From NCBI RefSeq assembly GCF_963921845.1, contig NZ_CAWUGZ010000074.1, positions 1 through 26,521 of the forward strand: DNA of 26,521 nt, written 5' to 3'. A program made the position numbers and the translations under genes. Shown here one piece after another: positions 17,299 through 26,266 of this stretch. Every line of letters begins with the position of its first letter. Position 1 is the first letter of the stretch. The notes under the pieces were generated by a model that was not told the origin of the DNA, searched no databases, and worked only from the letters and a program-made list of their open reading frames with translations. The DNA comes from Commensalibacter sp963921845. Lineage in GTDB: Bacteria; Pseudomonadota; Alphaproteobacteria; Acetobacterales; Acetobacteraceae.

Positions 17299-18948
17299 GT
17301 GACATTTAAACCAGAAATTTTTATTCAGCGCTTACGGTTTTCCCTTGAAAACATTGAAGAAAAAGCTAAAGCTTTTCAATTAGGGTTAAATATCGACGCT
17401 GTTAATACAGTTTTAAATCATTTTGAACAAAATCCTAATGATTTAGAAATAAACGAGAAACTTATTCAACACTGTATTTTATTTGAACAATTTTCGTTAG
17501 CCAATACGCTAATAGAACGAGCACGTGACTTATTTCCACACGAATTTAGATTTGTTTGCCTTGACATAATTCTTATTTCCTTGGTCAATGACCAAAACGA
17601 ATTTTTTGATTTAATCTCAAAGCAACTAAAAAAATTTTCACCTGTAAAAGACATTGATATAGATTTTCTTAATCAAAAAAATAACTTTTTTTCAATTATA
17701 AATTTTTTGCTTGATATGTTAGAGGGTTCCACTTCGTTGCCACCCGCTCCAATAGACTATTATCTTTTGATTTTTCCTTATGATGTAAATACTGTGGATA
17801 TTCAAACGAAAAAGAAATATTGCGATCATTTTATAAAATTTTGCAATTATTGTGGCCAACGCGATATTAATAAATTAACAAATTTTTTAGCATTGGAAAA
17901 CAAAGTTAACCCAAACAAACCTTGGTATTGTCATATAAAAGGCAAGCTTCATTGGTTCAAGCACGAAAGACATCAAACAGATTACTATTTCCGCTGTGCC
18001 AAACAAAAAATAAAAGAAGAATTGATAGAATTTTGTTCGAATGAGGCTGGCGTTTATACGTGGCTAAGCGTTGAGGAAACTATTCAGTTCGATTTTAAAA
18101 ATAATTGTCCAGATTTATTTGGTCTTTCGTCATGGCATTGGCATCATAATACTCCAAAAAACTACGTTCCTTCGGTATCTATTATTCTTGGATGCGATAC
18201 ACACTACTTTCGTTTTTTCCCCAAGTTTTTATTATCTCTCGTCAAAGCTTTTGAAGTCGACAATTGCCAGACCTCAACCGTCATCACGCTTGCTGTAGAC
18301 AATATATCGAGCCAACAAATTCAATTTTTACAGGAAACCGCTACGTATTTACTTCAAAAATTTCCTAATTTTTATCTCGAGTTTACGTATGGTAACGCCC
18401 GCTACGAAGATGGTGCTGTTTTTGCCAGTTTGCGCTATCTAATTGCTAAGGATATTTTTCAAAAATACACCGTGCCAACGTTTATCTTCGACATTGACGG
18501 AATGATTCCAGAAGATTTTTACCAAAAATTTCATAAATTAAAACACAATAACGATTTTAGCTTCCGTTTATTTGCTTTCGATTCCAAGGGCAATCAATAT
18601 TTCACTGAGCCCTGGTCTATTGGTGCAACTTGCACATATTATGGACAATTAGAAATTACTTCGAAAATATTAGTTTTTATGAAGTATTACCTTAATCATG
18701 CGTATTCACCCAATAATACAACTAATTGGTGTATTGACCAGTGCGCACTAGCACAAGCTTACGAGCGATACATTAGACCAAACTGGAAACAATTAAGAAT
18801 TACCGATGCAGATAAAGAGCAAATACTTATTTTTGCACAACATGTCGGTAGTAAAGAGGAATTTTATCGTCACGGCGGCGTTGTTGATATGAATAATTTC
18901 CGTGAACGATTAAATGATGAAGAGCCTCCTATAGTCACAAAAGGATAA
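17299..18948 (+). CDS. putative glycosyltransferase-like protein with N-terminal helical repeat region
   Basis: I do not recognise a named family for this 549-residue protein. The first 130 residues are predicted helical and TPR-like (FEQFSLANTLIERARDLFP). From about 295 a Rossmann-like segment begins with PSVSIILGCDTHYFRFFPKF, followed by PTFIFDIDGMIPEDF with a DxD motif (Asp398, Asp400), the metal/sugar-nucleotide signature of GT-A glycosyltransferases, and later NWCIDQCALAQAYE, like the acceptor-side aspartate region of such enzymes. No signal peptide or membrane segment is evident, so it is probably cytoplasmic. The start is a GTG at 17299 with GAGA upstream; the next in-frame ATG would remove about a quarter of the protein. 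The stop is 4 bp before the DUF4432 gene, whose ribosome site overlaps this gene's end. Codon use is very AT-rich. Confidence 0.6.
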   Translation: MTFKPEIFIQRLRFSLENIEEKAKAFQLGLNIDAVNTVLNHFEQNPNDLEINEKLIQHCILFEQFSLANTLIERARDLFPHEFRFVCLDIILISLVNDQNEFFDLISKQLKKFSPVKDIDIDFLNQKNNFFSIINFLLDMLEGSTSLPPAPIDYYLLIFPYDVNTVDIQTKKKYCDHFIKFCNYCGQRDINKLTNFLALENKVNPNKPWYCHIKGKLHWFKHERHQTDYYFRCAKQKIKEELIEFCSNEAGVYTWLSVEETIQFDFKNNCPDLFGLSSWHWHHNTPKNYVPSVSIILGCDTHYFRFFPKFLLSLVKAFEVDNCQTSTVITLAVDNISSQQIQFLQETATYLLQKFPNFYLEFTYGNARYEDGAVFASLRYLIAKDIFQKYTVPTFIFDIDGMIPEDFYQKFHKLKHNNDFSFRLFAFDSKGNQYFTEPWSIGATCTYYGQLEITSKILVFMKYYLNHAYSPNNTTNWCIDQCALAQAYERYIRPNWKQLRITDADKEQILIFAQHVGSKEEFYRHGGVVDMNNFRERLNDEEPPIVTKG

Positions 18949-18952
18949 CAAT

Positions 18953-20164
18953 ATGAATATAAAACCCACGCCCCACTTTGAAAGCGTTTTATGTAAAGAT
19001 TTACACGATAGTCAGACATACACCCTAACAAGTGCTTCCAAAAACATTGAAGTTGGTGAGTGGACGATCAATAACAAACATATCGAAAATTGCTCTTTTC
19101 CCTTTGTTATTGAACAAAAAATATTACATGGCGGTAAACAAGAAGGCACCAAAATTATAACCATTACCTGTCCAGAGAAAGGATTAAATATAACCGTCAC
19201 CCCAACCAGAGGGATGAGTGTTGTAAATGCGCGAGGGAAAGATATATATTTTGGTTGGGATTCACCAGTTAAAGAACTCGTTAACCCTGTCTATATTAAT
19301 CTTGACAGTCGCGGAGGTACTGGCTGGACAGAAGGCTTCAACGAAATGCTCGTTCGTTGTGGGTTTGAATGGACAGGACATCCAGGCTATGAAAATGGAC
19401 AATTATACTCTTTGCACGGGCGCTTGGCCAATACCCCCGCTTCTGAAGTTGAAATATCCATTAGCAAGCAAGCCCCTTATGAGATTAAAATTAGAGGGTT
19501 GCTAAAGGAAAGTGCGTTTAAGAGCCTTGATATGCATACCCTTACAGAATTAAGCTACGTACCTGGCTCAAACCACTTTACCATTCACGATATTTTAACA
19601 AACCATGCAGATTATCCTCATGATTATGAAATTATCTATCACAACAATTTCAGCAAACCTTTGCTTGAAGAAAATGCTGAGTTTATTGCCCCTGTCGAAG
19701 AGATAAGCCCATTTGATGAATATGCCTTGAAAGAACTCAACAATTGGTCGCGCTACTATGGACCAACGAAAGATTTCAATGAAATGGTTTACAATATCAA
19801 ACTGTTCGCTAAACCAGATGGAACAACCAAAGTTGCTTTAGCTAACAAAATGGGGGACAAAGGGGCTGCCATTGAATTTAATATCAATCAATTACCGAGA
19901 TTGGCCCTTTGGAAAAATACAGACACGGAAAAACAAGGATACGTTACGGGAATAGAACCCTGTACCAACCACGCCTACCCCATCGCTATTGAACGCGAAC
20001 AAGGCCGTATCAAGCAAATCGCGCCAGGACAAAGCCTACACTTTAAAATGAAATTCAGCGCTTTAGTTGATAAGGAAGCGGTTGAAACTACTCGCCAAGA
20101 AATTTCCGCGATTATGGGCAACAAAAAAACCAAACTTATTGAAACGCCTATTGCAAAAGAATAA
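18953..20164 (+). CDS. DUF4432 family protein, aldose 1-epimerase-like
   Basis: The 403-residue protein matches DUF4432, a branch of the galactose-mutarotase-like beta-sandwich superfamily that binds sugars; biochemical functions of the family are largely unassigned. Landmarks are VTPTRGMSV (82-90), GGTGWTEGFNEMLVRCGF (121-138), SLHGRLANTPA with His155, IIYHNNFS with His230, and GIEPCTNHAYP with Glu335 followed by IEREQGRIKQIAPGQ; two histidines and a glutamate are the catalytic set in aldose mutarotases. No signal peptide, so probably cytoplasmic. The ATG at 18953 is preceded by AAAAGGA spanning the upstream stop codon, indicating translational coupling to the glycosyltransferase-like gene. 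A joint role in sugar handling is inferred from this. Confidence 0.85.
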   Translation: MNIKPTPHFESVLCKDLHDSQTYTLTSASKNIEVGEWTINNKHIENCSFPFVIEQKILHGGKQEGTKIITITCPEKGLNITVTPTRGMSVVNARGKDIYFGWDSPVKELVNPVYINLDSRGGTGWTEGFNEMLVRCGFEWTGHPGYENGQLYSLHGRLANTPASEVEISISKQAPYEIKIRGLLKESAFKSLDMHTLTELSYVPGSNHFTIHDILTNHADYPHDYEIIYHNNFSKPLLEENAEFIAPVEEISPFDEYALKELNNWSRYYGPTKDFNEMVYNIKLFAKPDGTTKVALANKMGDKGAAIEFNINQLPRLALWKNTDTEKQGYVTGIEPCTNHAYPIAIEREQGRIKQIAPGQSLHFKMKFSALVDKEAVETTRQEISAIMGNKKTKLIETPIAKE

Positions 20165-20176
20165 TATTGCTTAACA

Positions 20177-20200
20177 GAGCTCATTTTTAGGAATGAGCTT
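20177..20200 (+). terminator. hairpin just after the DUF4432 gene
   Basis: AGCTCATT-TTTAGG-AATGAGCT forms an 8-bp stem, extendable by a G-U pair, 13 bases after the DUF4432 stop. There is no T tract after it, so it may be a 3'-end stabilising hairpin or a Rho-assisted terminator rather than a classical intrinsic terminator. Confidence 0.4.
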
Positions 20201-20256
20201 AAATCGAAGCAGCGCTTACACTATAAAAATATTTCCTATTCATTTTTTAAAATTTT

Positions 20257-20345
20257 GACACGGTAGTTTTTTTCTAATGGCACGAGGTATATACATTTAA
20301 AATGTTACTTAAAAACTATTCTTTTTGTTTTTAATTTACCGTGTC
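20257..20345. repeat. 89-bp element bounded by 9-bp inverted repeats
   Basis: GACACGGTA (20257-20265) and TACCGTGTC (20337-20345) are perfect inverted copies, flanked outside by TTTT and GAAAA. Near the centre lies a second inverted repeat ACATTT-A-AAATGT (20293-20305), so the structure is nested and roughly co-centred. It could be a miniature mobile-element remnant, a small structured RNA or a long hairpin. No target-site duplication is evident. Confidence 0.45.
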
Positions 20346-20907
20346 GAAAATATAAATTTCATATAAAATTATTGCGTAATCCAATTCTTTAAGTTTCGCC
20401 TTAATGGCAATCAAATTTGAATGGATAAACAGTATTGTGCAGATTTATTAATCTAAACATAAAAATTTAAAGCCCTTTTTACTATAAAAACCTGCACTCA
20501 TAGCTTTCGTACGAATACTTTGTAAAAAAATTAATTCTATAAATTTGTTTATAAAAAATACTTTCAACAATTGCTTTATAAACAAGTTAATGTTTGATTT
20601 TTCTAGTTAGAATAGAACCCTAACGTCTGTCCGTTTTAAAATTTAGACTTAATCTTTGAATAAATTAAAATACATTAACCTGATGATAGTTGTTAATGAT
20701 CAGACTTATTGTAATACGTACTATTAATCAAAATATAGCGAATAAAAATTAAATTTTTTTCTTACTTTGATCTGTAATTGTACAAAAAATAACTATTAAG
20801 TAAAAAAACACAACCTCTTTGCATATCCAAATAAATGATTTGGTTACGCAACATTAAAATAAATAACGAATAAATCTTTACAAAAAACATAAATTCATGT
20901 ATCTAAT

Positions 20908-20942
20908 CTTACCAATTTTTTGCTCAGTGTATAATTTTGGTA
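20908..20942 (+). promoter_or_regulatory. candidate promoter with flanking inverted operator arms
   Basis: A perfect TATAAT (20930-20935) is preceded at 16 bases by CTTACC, a partial -35. TACCAA (20910-20915) overlaps that -35 position and its inverse TTGGTA (20937-20942) sits just after the -10. A repressor binding these arms would cover the promoter. Transcription would give a leader of about 225 nt for the giant Hint gene. Confidence 0.42.
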
Positions 20943-20974
20943 CTATATCGGAATTATTTTCCTGAATAACAAAG

Positions 20975-21031
20975 CAATACCAATTTTAAAGTTGATAACA
21001 ATTTTCTTAATCTACTTTTAAATTGGTATTG
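20975..21031 (+). promoter_or_regulatory. 18-bp hairpin in the presumed leader of the giant gene
   Basis: The arms 20975-20992 and 21014-21031 are inverted copies with a single mismatch and a 21-base loop. The arms contain the TACCAA/TTGGTA motif again (20978-20983 and 21023-21028), as in the promoter 40 bases upstream. Downstream GCGTTTTT follows five bases later, so a conditional terminator is possible; a double operator or repeated palindromic element are alternatives. Confidence 0.5.
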
Positions 21032-21166
21032 AACGCGTTTTTAAAAAATTACTTAAAGTGCTTAAAATAACTTGATCAACTGTATTTTAGCTGAAAACGA
21101 CATTTCTTTTTAACTCCCTTCTGGTTTTTTCAGTTTTTATTAACCCCTATTCCTTAAAGGCCAAGC

Positions 21167-24100
21167 ATGAAAGAGAAACCTAAAAAATTATTTGATGATA
21201 ACGCTATTTATACTCTTGAGGATACTAATTATGGCGTTAATAACAATACTGGAAAAATTTCCTATACTTGGTTGGATTTGGCTGAGTATTGGTGGGGTGG
21301 CTATCTCAAGTTGACCCTCTCAGGAGATATTGATCAAACTACTTTAGATTCAGATATTAATTGTTGGGTTGGATTGCACACAGTGCATGTTAATGCCAAA
21401 CTATGGGGCATAATCAACGCCCTTGGCTTCAATAACGATACAGATTCTAAATTTACATTCCTTGCCTTGACCAACTATCTTCAAAGCACTTTAAAATCTG
21501 GCACCATTATTGAATCGCCGACTTTGCTTATTGGTGGAAAATTTAAAAATGGAGATCACCCCGCCACCATTAACATTAACGACGGCGGGACAGCAGAAAT
21601 TAAAGGTCAGATTATTGAAGCCTTGGACCATTCAACTATTCTTATTGTTAACATAACCAACAACAGCACGTTTGAAATAGACAGGGCCCACATTGTTACG
21701 GGTACTTTTAATATTGAATCGGGATCAACTTATATCTTTGGGGGAGAAAGCCCCGATACAGACACCGTACTATCGTTTCTCAAAACAGATGGATCAACCG
21801 AACAATATACAGTCACTGTGGGGGACGTTACCTATAACAATGGAAATACTGCTAACAAAACTTATTACGAGCAAAAATTTTATAATTCAACACTTAAATT
21901 AGGAAGCTGTGATGTTAAAATTTTAAATAACGCCGTTTTTTTCTTCGATTATAACAATACCCTGGAGGTTGATGGGCTATGTAAACTTACAGGAAACACT
22001 ATTGTTGGCTGGAATAACAACACTATAGTAGTAGGATCCTTGTTTACCCTTGATGACAACTCTTATCTTATCGCTTCTGCACATGTCGACCTAGGGCGAT
22101 ATGGTTTTACTGGCAATGGCACGTTAATCGTTATGGGGGAATATTACGATGCAACCAGTAAAACATTTAAACTTTCGAGCTTGACCCTTACTGGTGGTGG
22201 ACAATTGGGCACGGTCTACCTCGGTTATGACCCTCAATACGAGAATGGCCTGGGTGGATACGACCACACCCTTTCGGATTCCAGCTTGATTAACCCGGAT
22301 TCTCTGTATGGCGTAACGGCGACTTTTTCAGGATCTATTACCTTAAACGGCACTCTTTATTTAGGGGGAGGAACAGACAGCAACCACACCGTTTGGAACG
22401 GGCAGTTAACGCTTAATGACGCAACCGTTATTACCGATGGCACAGCATCCAAAGGGTTAATCATCACCACCGATGGTATCCTTACCGTCGGAGATATAGT
22501 AGATCTTGGTTTATTGAATTTACAAGGTGGACAAATTAACCTTGGTTCCAATGATAAGTTTACGGTTTTTAACTCATCTTCTGGGCAGCTGAAAGCTACA
22601 GGTAACGTTACGGGAACTGACTTAAATATAAGCGGAGGTACATTGACGTTTAATGATAACCTTACGCTTACAGGAAACATTAGCATTAACGCCGGCATAT
22701 TGACGGTTAACGGTACGTTCAGCGATCAAAACGACACTATTTCGGTAACAGGTTCTGGAAGCATTAATCTGGCCAATGCAGATAATTTGATCGAAATCGA
22801 TATTAATACTTCGGGTCCCAATACCTTGGGTGGAAACGTTGTAAAATTAGTATTGGAGCAAGGAAATCAAGGTACTACAACGTTAACGGGAACAAGTTTT
22901 AATAATATTGAAGCAAACGATGGAAGTTTAACGGTTAATAACGATGAAACAGGGAATAACCTCGTTGTTGCTGGAGCTAACGTAACCTTTAATAACCTAA
23001 CTATAAACAATGAAATTTCCATTACAGCAGGCCACTTAACCGTTAAGGGCACCTTGAAAGATAAGGGCGATTTACTCTCTGTAACGGGATCCGGATCGGT
23101 AGACATAGGAAATGTAGATCAACTCAATGAAATCGATATAAATACCTCTGGCTCTAATACCTTAGGTGGCAACGTTGTAAAATTAGTATTAGAACAAGGA
23201 AACACAGGCCAAACTACCTTAACCGGAAGTCAATTTGACACTATTCAAGTAGGTAACGGTCAACTTATTGTGAACTCTAACGAGATAGGAAACAGACTAA
23301 CCATCACGGGGGGTAGCACGACCTTTAATAAAACCTTAACAATAGGTAACGTTACCATTGACGCTGGTATGTTAAAAGTCCAAACCCTTGACTATACAGG
23401 CAGTACTCCATTTTCTGTGCTGGGTTCTGGCTCGGTCACAATACAAGATGGAAATCAAATTAACGAAGTGGACATCAATTCCAGTGGAACAAACACGTTC
23501 CATATTGGTATTCGCACATTAATTCTGGAAAAAAATAATAACGGTATTACCAATTTAACCTTGCAATACAATTCACAATCTCCGGTTACTAATTATGAGA
23601 CCATCACAATCTATGGTGGTACACTAAACGTTAACGAAAATATTTTTTATAATACAAATTTGAAATTAGATAATGGCCAAGTAACATTGGCACAAAACAA
23701 TGTGTGTTCAAACGTTACTCTTACTGACGGTAATCTCTTAGTAAATGGCTCGTTTACAATTACAAATACTTTCACCATTACAGGTGGAAAGGCTAATTTC
23801 AAAGGAAGTATAAAAGATTCCAATAAATTTAATATCTCAGGGGGTCAAGTTTCTATCTATGGAACTTTAGATCTTTCGACAAACCCTCTTTTAGTCACTG
23901 GGAAAGGGGAACTTTTTCTTGAGGATTCGAACTTAACCACAGAAATTGATATTCAAACTTCAGGAAATAATACTCTTGGAGGAACCGTACAAACGTTAAT
24001 CTTAGAACAAGGCAACAGCGGTACAACTACCCTAACAGGAAATACTTTTGGTTCAATCACCTTAGATTCTGGAACCCTTGTTGCGTCCAAAGAAGAAACC

Positions 24101-26257
24101 GGGGATACTTTTATACTTAACAATGGTACGGTAACGTTTACCAGTTTAACGATCAACAAAACCATTACACTCACCTCAGGGAAATTAATTGCTACAACTT
24201 TCAATAACAACACGGTAAATACGCTTGTCATTGGAAAAAACGCTTCCGTTGATATAACAGGCGGAAATCTTGGAAATGTATCCATTACTGGTTCTCTGTT
24301 TGATAATTATCTAGGCGGCACTATTAATACGTTAGCGATTACCAATAGCAACAATTACCTTACCTATTTAAGAGACAGCACTGTCACCAACATTGATCTA
24401 GAGAGTGCATCGGATTTAATTATTCTGAAAACCACTTCTTTAACAGGGTCATTAAGGTTAAAAATAAATACGACATTAGATATAAAAGGTACACTAAATT
24501 ATTCTGGAAATAGCTTTACGGTTCAAGATCAGGCCAATTTAAGCTTTGATGGTGGAACGTTAGCTTTATCATCAGGAAAAAATATCGACATTAGTGGTAA
24601 GTTTAATCTGACGTGCAACAACGGAGGAATCATTGAACTGGATAATGCTACTAGTCTTGATATTAACAATGGAATGACCGTTACTGGCCAACTTGATTTA
24701 AAAGGAAAAGGTGGATCGGTTACATTTAATGGAGAAATTATTGCCGGTGATTATAAATCAACAATCACCGTTGATGCTGGGGTCACCTTAACTCTTAACT
24801 CAGGTTGCGATATAAAACCTACCATTGTTTTGGACAATAACGCTACGTTAGACATCAAAGATCCACACAATACCAATGTCATTATACAATTTAACGATAC
24901 GACGGTTGGTAAAATACTGATTAAGTTTGATATGCAAATTAATAGTGACCAATTTGCCATTGATAACCAGCTTAAAAATTTCTCACAAAGCAGTGAACTG
25001 GACTTTACTCAACTTAAATACAGTGACGTCACAATTAGCAAAGTTTACTATAAAGACGGTAAAATATATATTGATTATACAAACAACAATACACCTCAAG
25101 ATACCAAAGAAATTGTTTTAAATAATGTCAATGTTGATAGCACAATTTACGATGGTCAAGTACTAAACGTTATTGAAGACGATAACGGAGGCGTTCTTAT
25201 CGAAACCTGTTTTCTTTCAGGAAGCCAGATCGCCACTCCAAAAGGCTTGACGAATATTGAACATCTAAAAATTGGTGATGAAATTCTAACATATAATAAT
25301 AACAAGACCCAGAAAGATGAAATTATATGGATAGGAAAAGCTACTTGTCTAGTAAGGCCCTATCTTCCTGACGATCAAGCAGGCTATCCGGTTTGCGTTC
25401 GTAAAAATGCAATAAAAGAAAATGTGCCTAGCGAAAATCTTTTCATTACTGCTGAACATTGTCTTTATATAGATAGTCAATTTATACCTGTTCGAATGAT
25501 GGTTAACCATCGTTCTATCCACTACGACAAAACCGTTACATTCTATGAGTATTATCATATAGAAACCAAAATGCACTCTGTGATTATGGCAAATGGGTTA
25601 CTTACTGAGAGTTATCTGGATACGGGGAATAGAAAAGGGTTCTTTAAGAAAAATTACAGCGAGTTAGGCGAAATTAAACCTATTAAAACATGGGAACATC
25701 ACGCTGCTGCTCCTTTAATTGTCAGAAGAAATATTGTAGAACCTCTATTCCACCAAATAAATGCCAGAGCTATTCAAATAGGTTTCAAAAATTGCGAGGT
25801 TAAAAAAACACTTACTAACGATCCAAACATTTATCTGCTAGTGGACAATCATAAAATTATTCATAAATCCCACATAGAAGGTCAATGGTACCATTTCATA
25901 ATTCCTGCCAATACCACAAATGTTGAAATCATCTCTCGTGCGACTAGACCTTGCGATAGCATAGGTCCATACGTGGATGACAGACGTTGGTTAGGTATAT
26001 TAGTTGGGCAAATCATTTGCCAAGATATCAATCAAAACAAACTGTTAGATTTTCATCTAAAAAATTGTGATGTAAAGGGTTGGAACGAATTAGAAATCAA
26101 CAACCCTAACTGTCGTTGGACAAAAGGAAAAGCTACTATAAATTTGAAAGAAAGAAATCTGAATACCACTGGCGTATTATCTTTACAAATTTTAAGCGCT
26201 GGCCCATATCTGATTGATAACACTATAGATATTACTAGTATCAATAAATCGGCTTAG
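21167..26257 (+). CDS. giant repetitive beta-helix protein with C-terminal Hint domain
   Basis: This 1696-residue protein is probably a surface or extracellular protein. Residues about 90-1330 are short strand-turn repeats rich in Asn, Thr, Gly and Ser (TLTGNISINAGILTVNG-like units), as in parallel beta-helix adhesins. Three copies of a 112-residue unit begin at 543, 655 and 767, and a related one at 926. A Hint_2-type domain starts at Cys1348 (CFLSGSQIATPKGL...GDEILTYNN), has the block B TxxH motif at 1428-1431 (TAEH) and ends near 1488 (ESYLDTGNR). The tail to 1696 includes SIGPYVDDRRWLGILVGQI, typical of acetic acid bacterial Hint proteins. Hint domains can self-cleave, which would release the beta-helix. 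No signal peptide, transmembrane segment or autotransporter barrel is visible, so the export route is unknown. ATG at 21167 with AAAGG six bases upstream. Confidence 0.85.
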   Translation: MKEKPKKLFDDNAIYTLEDTNYGVNNNTGKISYTWLDLAEYWWGGYLKLTLSGDIDQTTLDSDINCWVGLHTVHVNAKLWGIINALGFNNDTDSKFTFLALTNYLQSTLKSGTIIESPTLLIGGKFKNGDHPATININDGGTAEIKGQIIEALDHSTILIVNITNNSTFEIDRAHIVTGTFNIESGSTYIFGGESPDTDTVLSFLKTDGSTEQYTVTVGDVTYNNGNTANKTYYEQKFYNSTLKLGSCDVKILNNAVFFFDYNNTLEVDGLCKLTGNTIVGWNNNTIVVGSLFTLDDNSYLIASAHVDLGRYGFTGNGTLIVMGEYYDATSKTFKLSSLTLTGGGQLGTVYLGYDPQYENGLGGYDHTLSDSSLINPDSLYGVTATFSGSITLNGTLYLGGGTDSNHTVWNGQLTLNDATVITDGTASKGLIITTDGILTVGDIVDLGLLNLQGGQINLGSNDKFTVFNSSSGQLKATGNVTGTDLNISGGTLTFNDNLTLTGNISINAGILTVNGTFSDQNDTISVTGSGSINLANADNLIEIDINTSGPNTLGGNVVKLVLEQGNQGTTTLTGTSFNNIEANDGSLTVNNDETGNNLVVAGANVTFNNLTINNEISITAGHLTVKGTLKDKGDLLSVTGSGSVDIGNVDQLNEIDINTSGSNTLGGNVVKLVLEQGNTGQTTLTGSQFDTIQVGNGQLIVNSNEIGNRLTITGGSTTFNKTLTIGNVTIDAGMLKVQTLDYTGSTPFSVLGSGSVTIQDGNQINEVDINSSGTNTFHIGIRTLILEKNNNGITNLTLQYNSQSPVTNYETITIYGGTLNVNENIFYNTNLKLDNGQVTLAQNNVCSNVTLTDGNLLVNGSFTITNTFTITGGKANFKGSIKDSNKFNISGGQVSIYGTLDLSTNPLLVTGKGELFLEDSNLTTEIDIQTSGNNTLGGTVQTLILEQGNSGTTTLTGNTFGSITLDSGTLVASKEETGDTFILNNGTVTFTSLTINKTITLTSGKLIATTFNNNTVNTLVIGKNASVDITGGNLGNVSITGSLFDNYLGGTINTLAITNSNNYLTYLRDSTVTNIDLESASDLIILKTTSLTGSLRLKINTTLDIKGTLNYSGNSFTVQDQANLSFDGGTLALSSGKNIDISGKFNLTCNNGGIIELDNATSLDINNGMTVTGQLDLKGKGGSVTFNGEIIAGDYKSTITVDAGVTLTLNSGCDIKPTIVLDNNATLDIKDPHNTNVIIQFNDTTVGKILIKFDMQINSDQFAIDNQLKNFSQSSELDFTQLKYSDVTISKVYYKDGKIYIDYTNNNTPQDTKEIVLNNVNVDSTIYDGQVLNVIEDDNGGVLIETCFLSGSQIATPKGLTNIEHLKIGDEILTYNNNKTQKDEIIWIGKATCLVRPYLPDDQAGYPVCVRKNAIKENVPSENLFITAEHCLYIDSQFIPVRMMVNHRSIHYDKTVTFYEYYHIETKMHSVIMANGLLTESYLDTGNRKGFFKKNYSELGEIKPIKTWEHHAAAPLIVRRNIVEPLFHQINARAIQIGFKNCEVKKTLTNDPNIYLLVDNHKIIHKSHIEGQWYHFIIPANTTNVEIISRATRPCDSIGPYVDDRRWLGILVGQIICQDINQNKLLDFHLKNCDVKGWNELEINNPNCRWTKGKATINLKERNLNTTGVLSLQILSAGPYLIDNTIDITSINKSA
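22793..23800 (+). repeat. three in-frame 336-bp (112-codon) units within the giant gene
   Basis: Units begin at 22793, 23129 and 23465, exactly 336 bases apart, each opening with E-(I/V)-D-I-N-(T/S)-S-G. The first 25 residues of units 1 and 2 differ at one position and are nearly identical in DNA. Unit 3 is more diverged and its end is assigned only by period. A fourth related unit starts at 23942, 477 bases (159 codons) after unit 3, its first 40 residues again close to unit 1. This fits expansion by tandem duplication. Confidence 0.75.
25208..25636 (+). other. Hint (hedgehog/intein-like) autoprocessing domain region
   Basis: This encodes residues 1348 to about 1490 of the giant protein. 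It has the nucleophile Cys1348 followed by block A (IATPKGLTNIEHLKIGDEIL) and block B TAEH (1428-1431). There is no homing-endonuclease insert, and the domain is followed by about 200 residues of a family-typical tail rather than a host-protein extein, so it is not a classical intein. Confidence 0.85.
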
Positions 26258-26266
26258 TATTTAACT

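Larger units (their letters stand above)
20165..21166. other. 1 kb gene-free, inverted-repeat-rich intergenic region
   Basis: This is the longest non-coding stretch in the window and extremely AT-rich, without a plausible reading frame on either strand. It holds the post-DUF4432 hairpin, a nested inverted repeat (20257-20345), a promoter flanked by TACCAA/TTGGTA arms (20910-20942), and an 18-bp hairpin (20975-21031) upstream of the giant gene. Each is listed separately. Confidence 0.7.

Noticed and set aside
22357..24285. Minus-strand open frames of 79-113 codons opposite the giant gene
   Set aside because: They recur because the plus-strand repeats recur, show Val/Pro/Leu-rich low-complexity translations, and have no ribosome sites or family features.
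25208..25636. Hint region considered as a classical intein
   Set aside because: No homing-endonuclease insert and no conserved host protein split by it; the following tail belongs to the Hint-protein family itself.
21167..26257. Giant protein considered as a type V autotransporter
   Set aside because: No signal peptide and no C-terminal beta-barrel; the C-terminus is the Hint domain with its tail.
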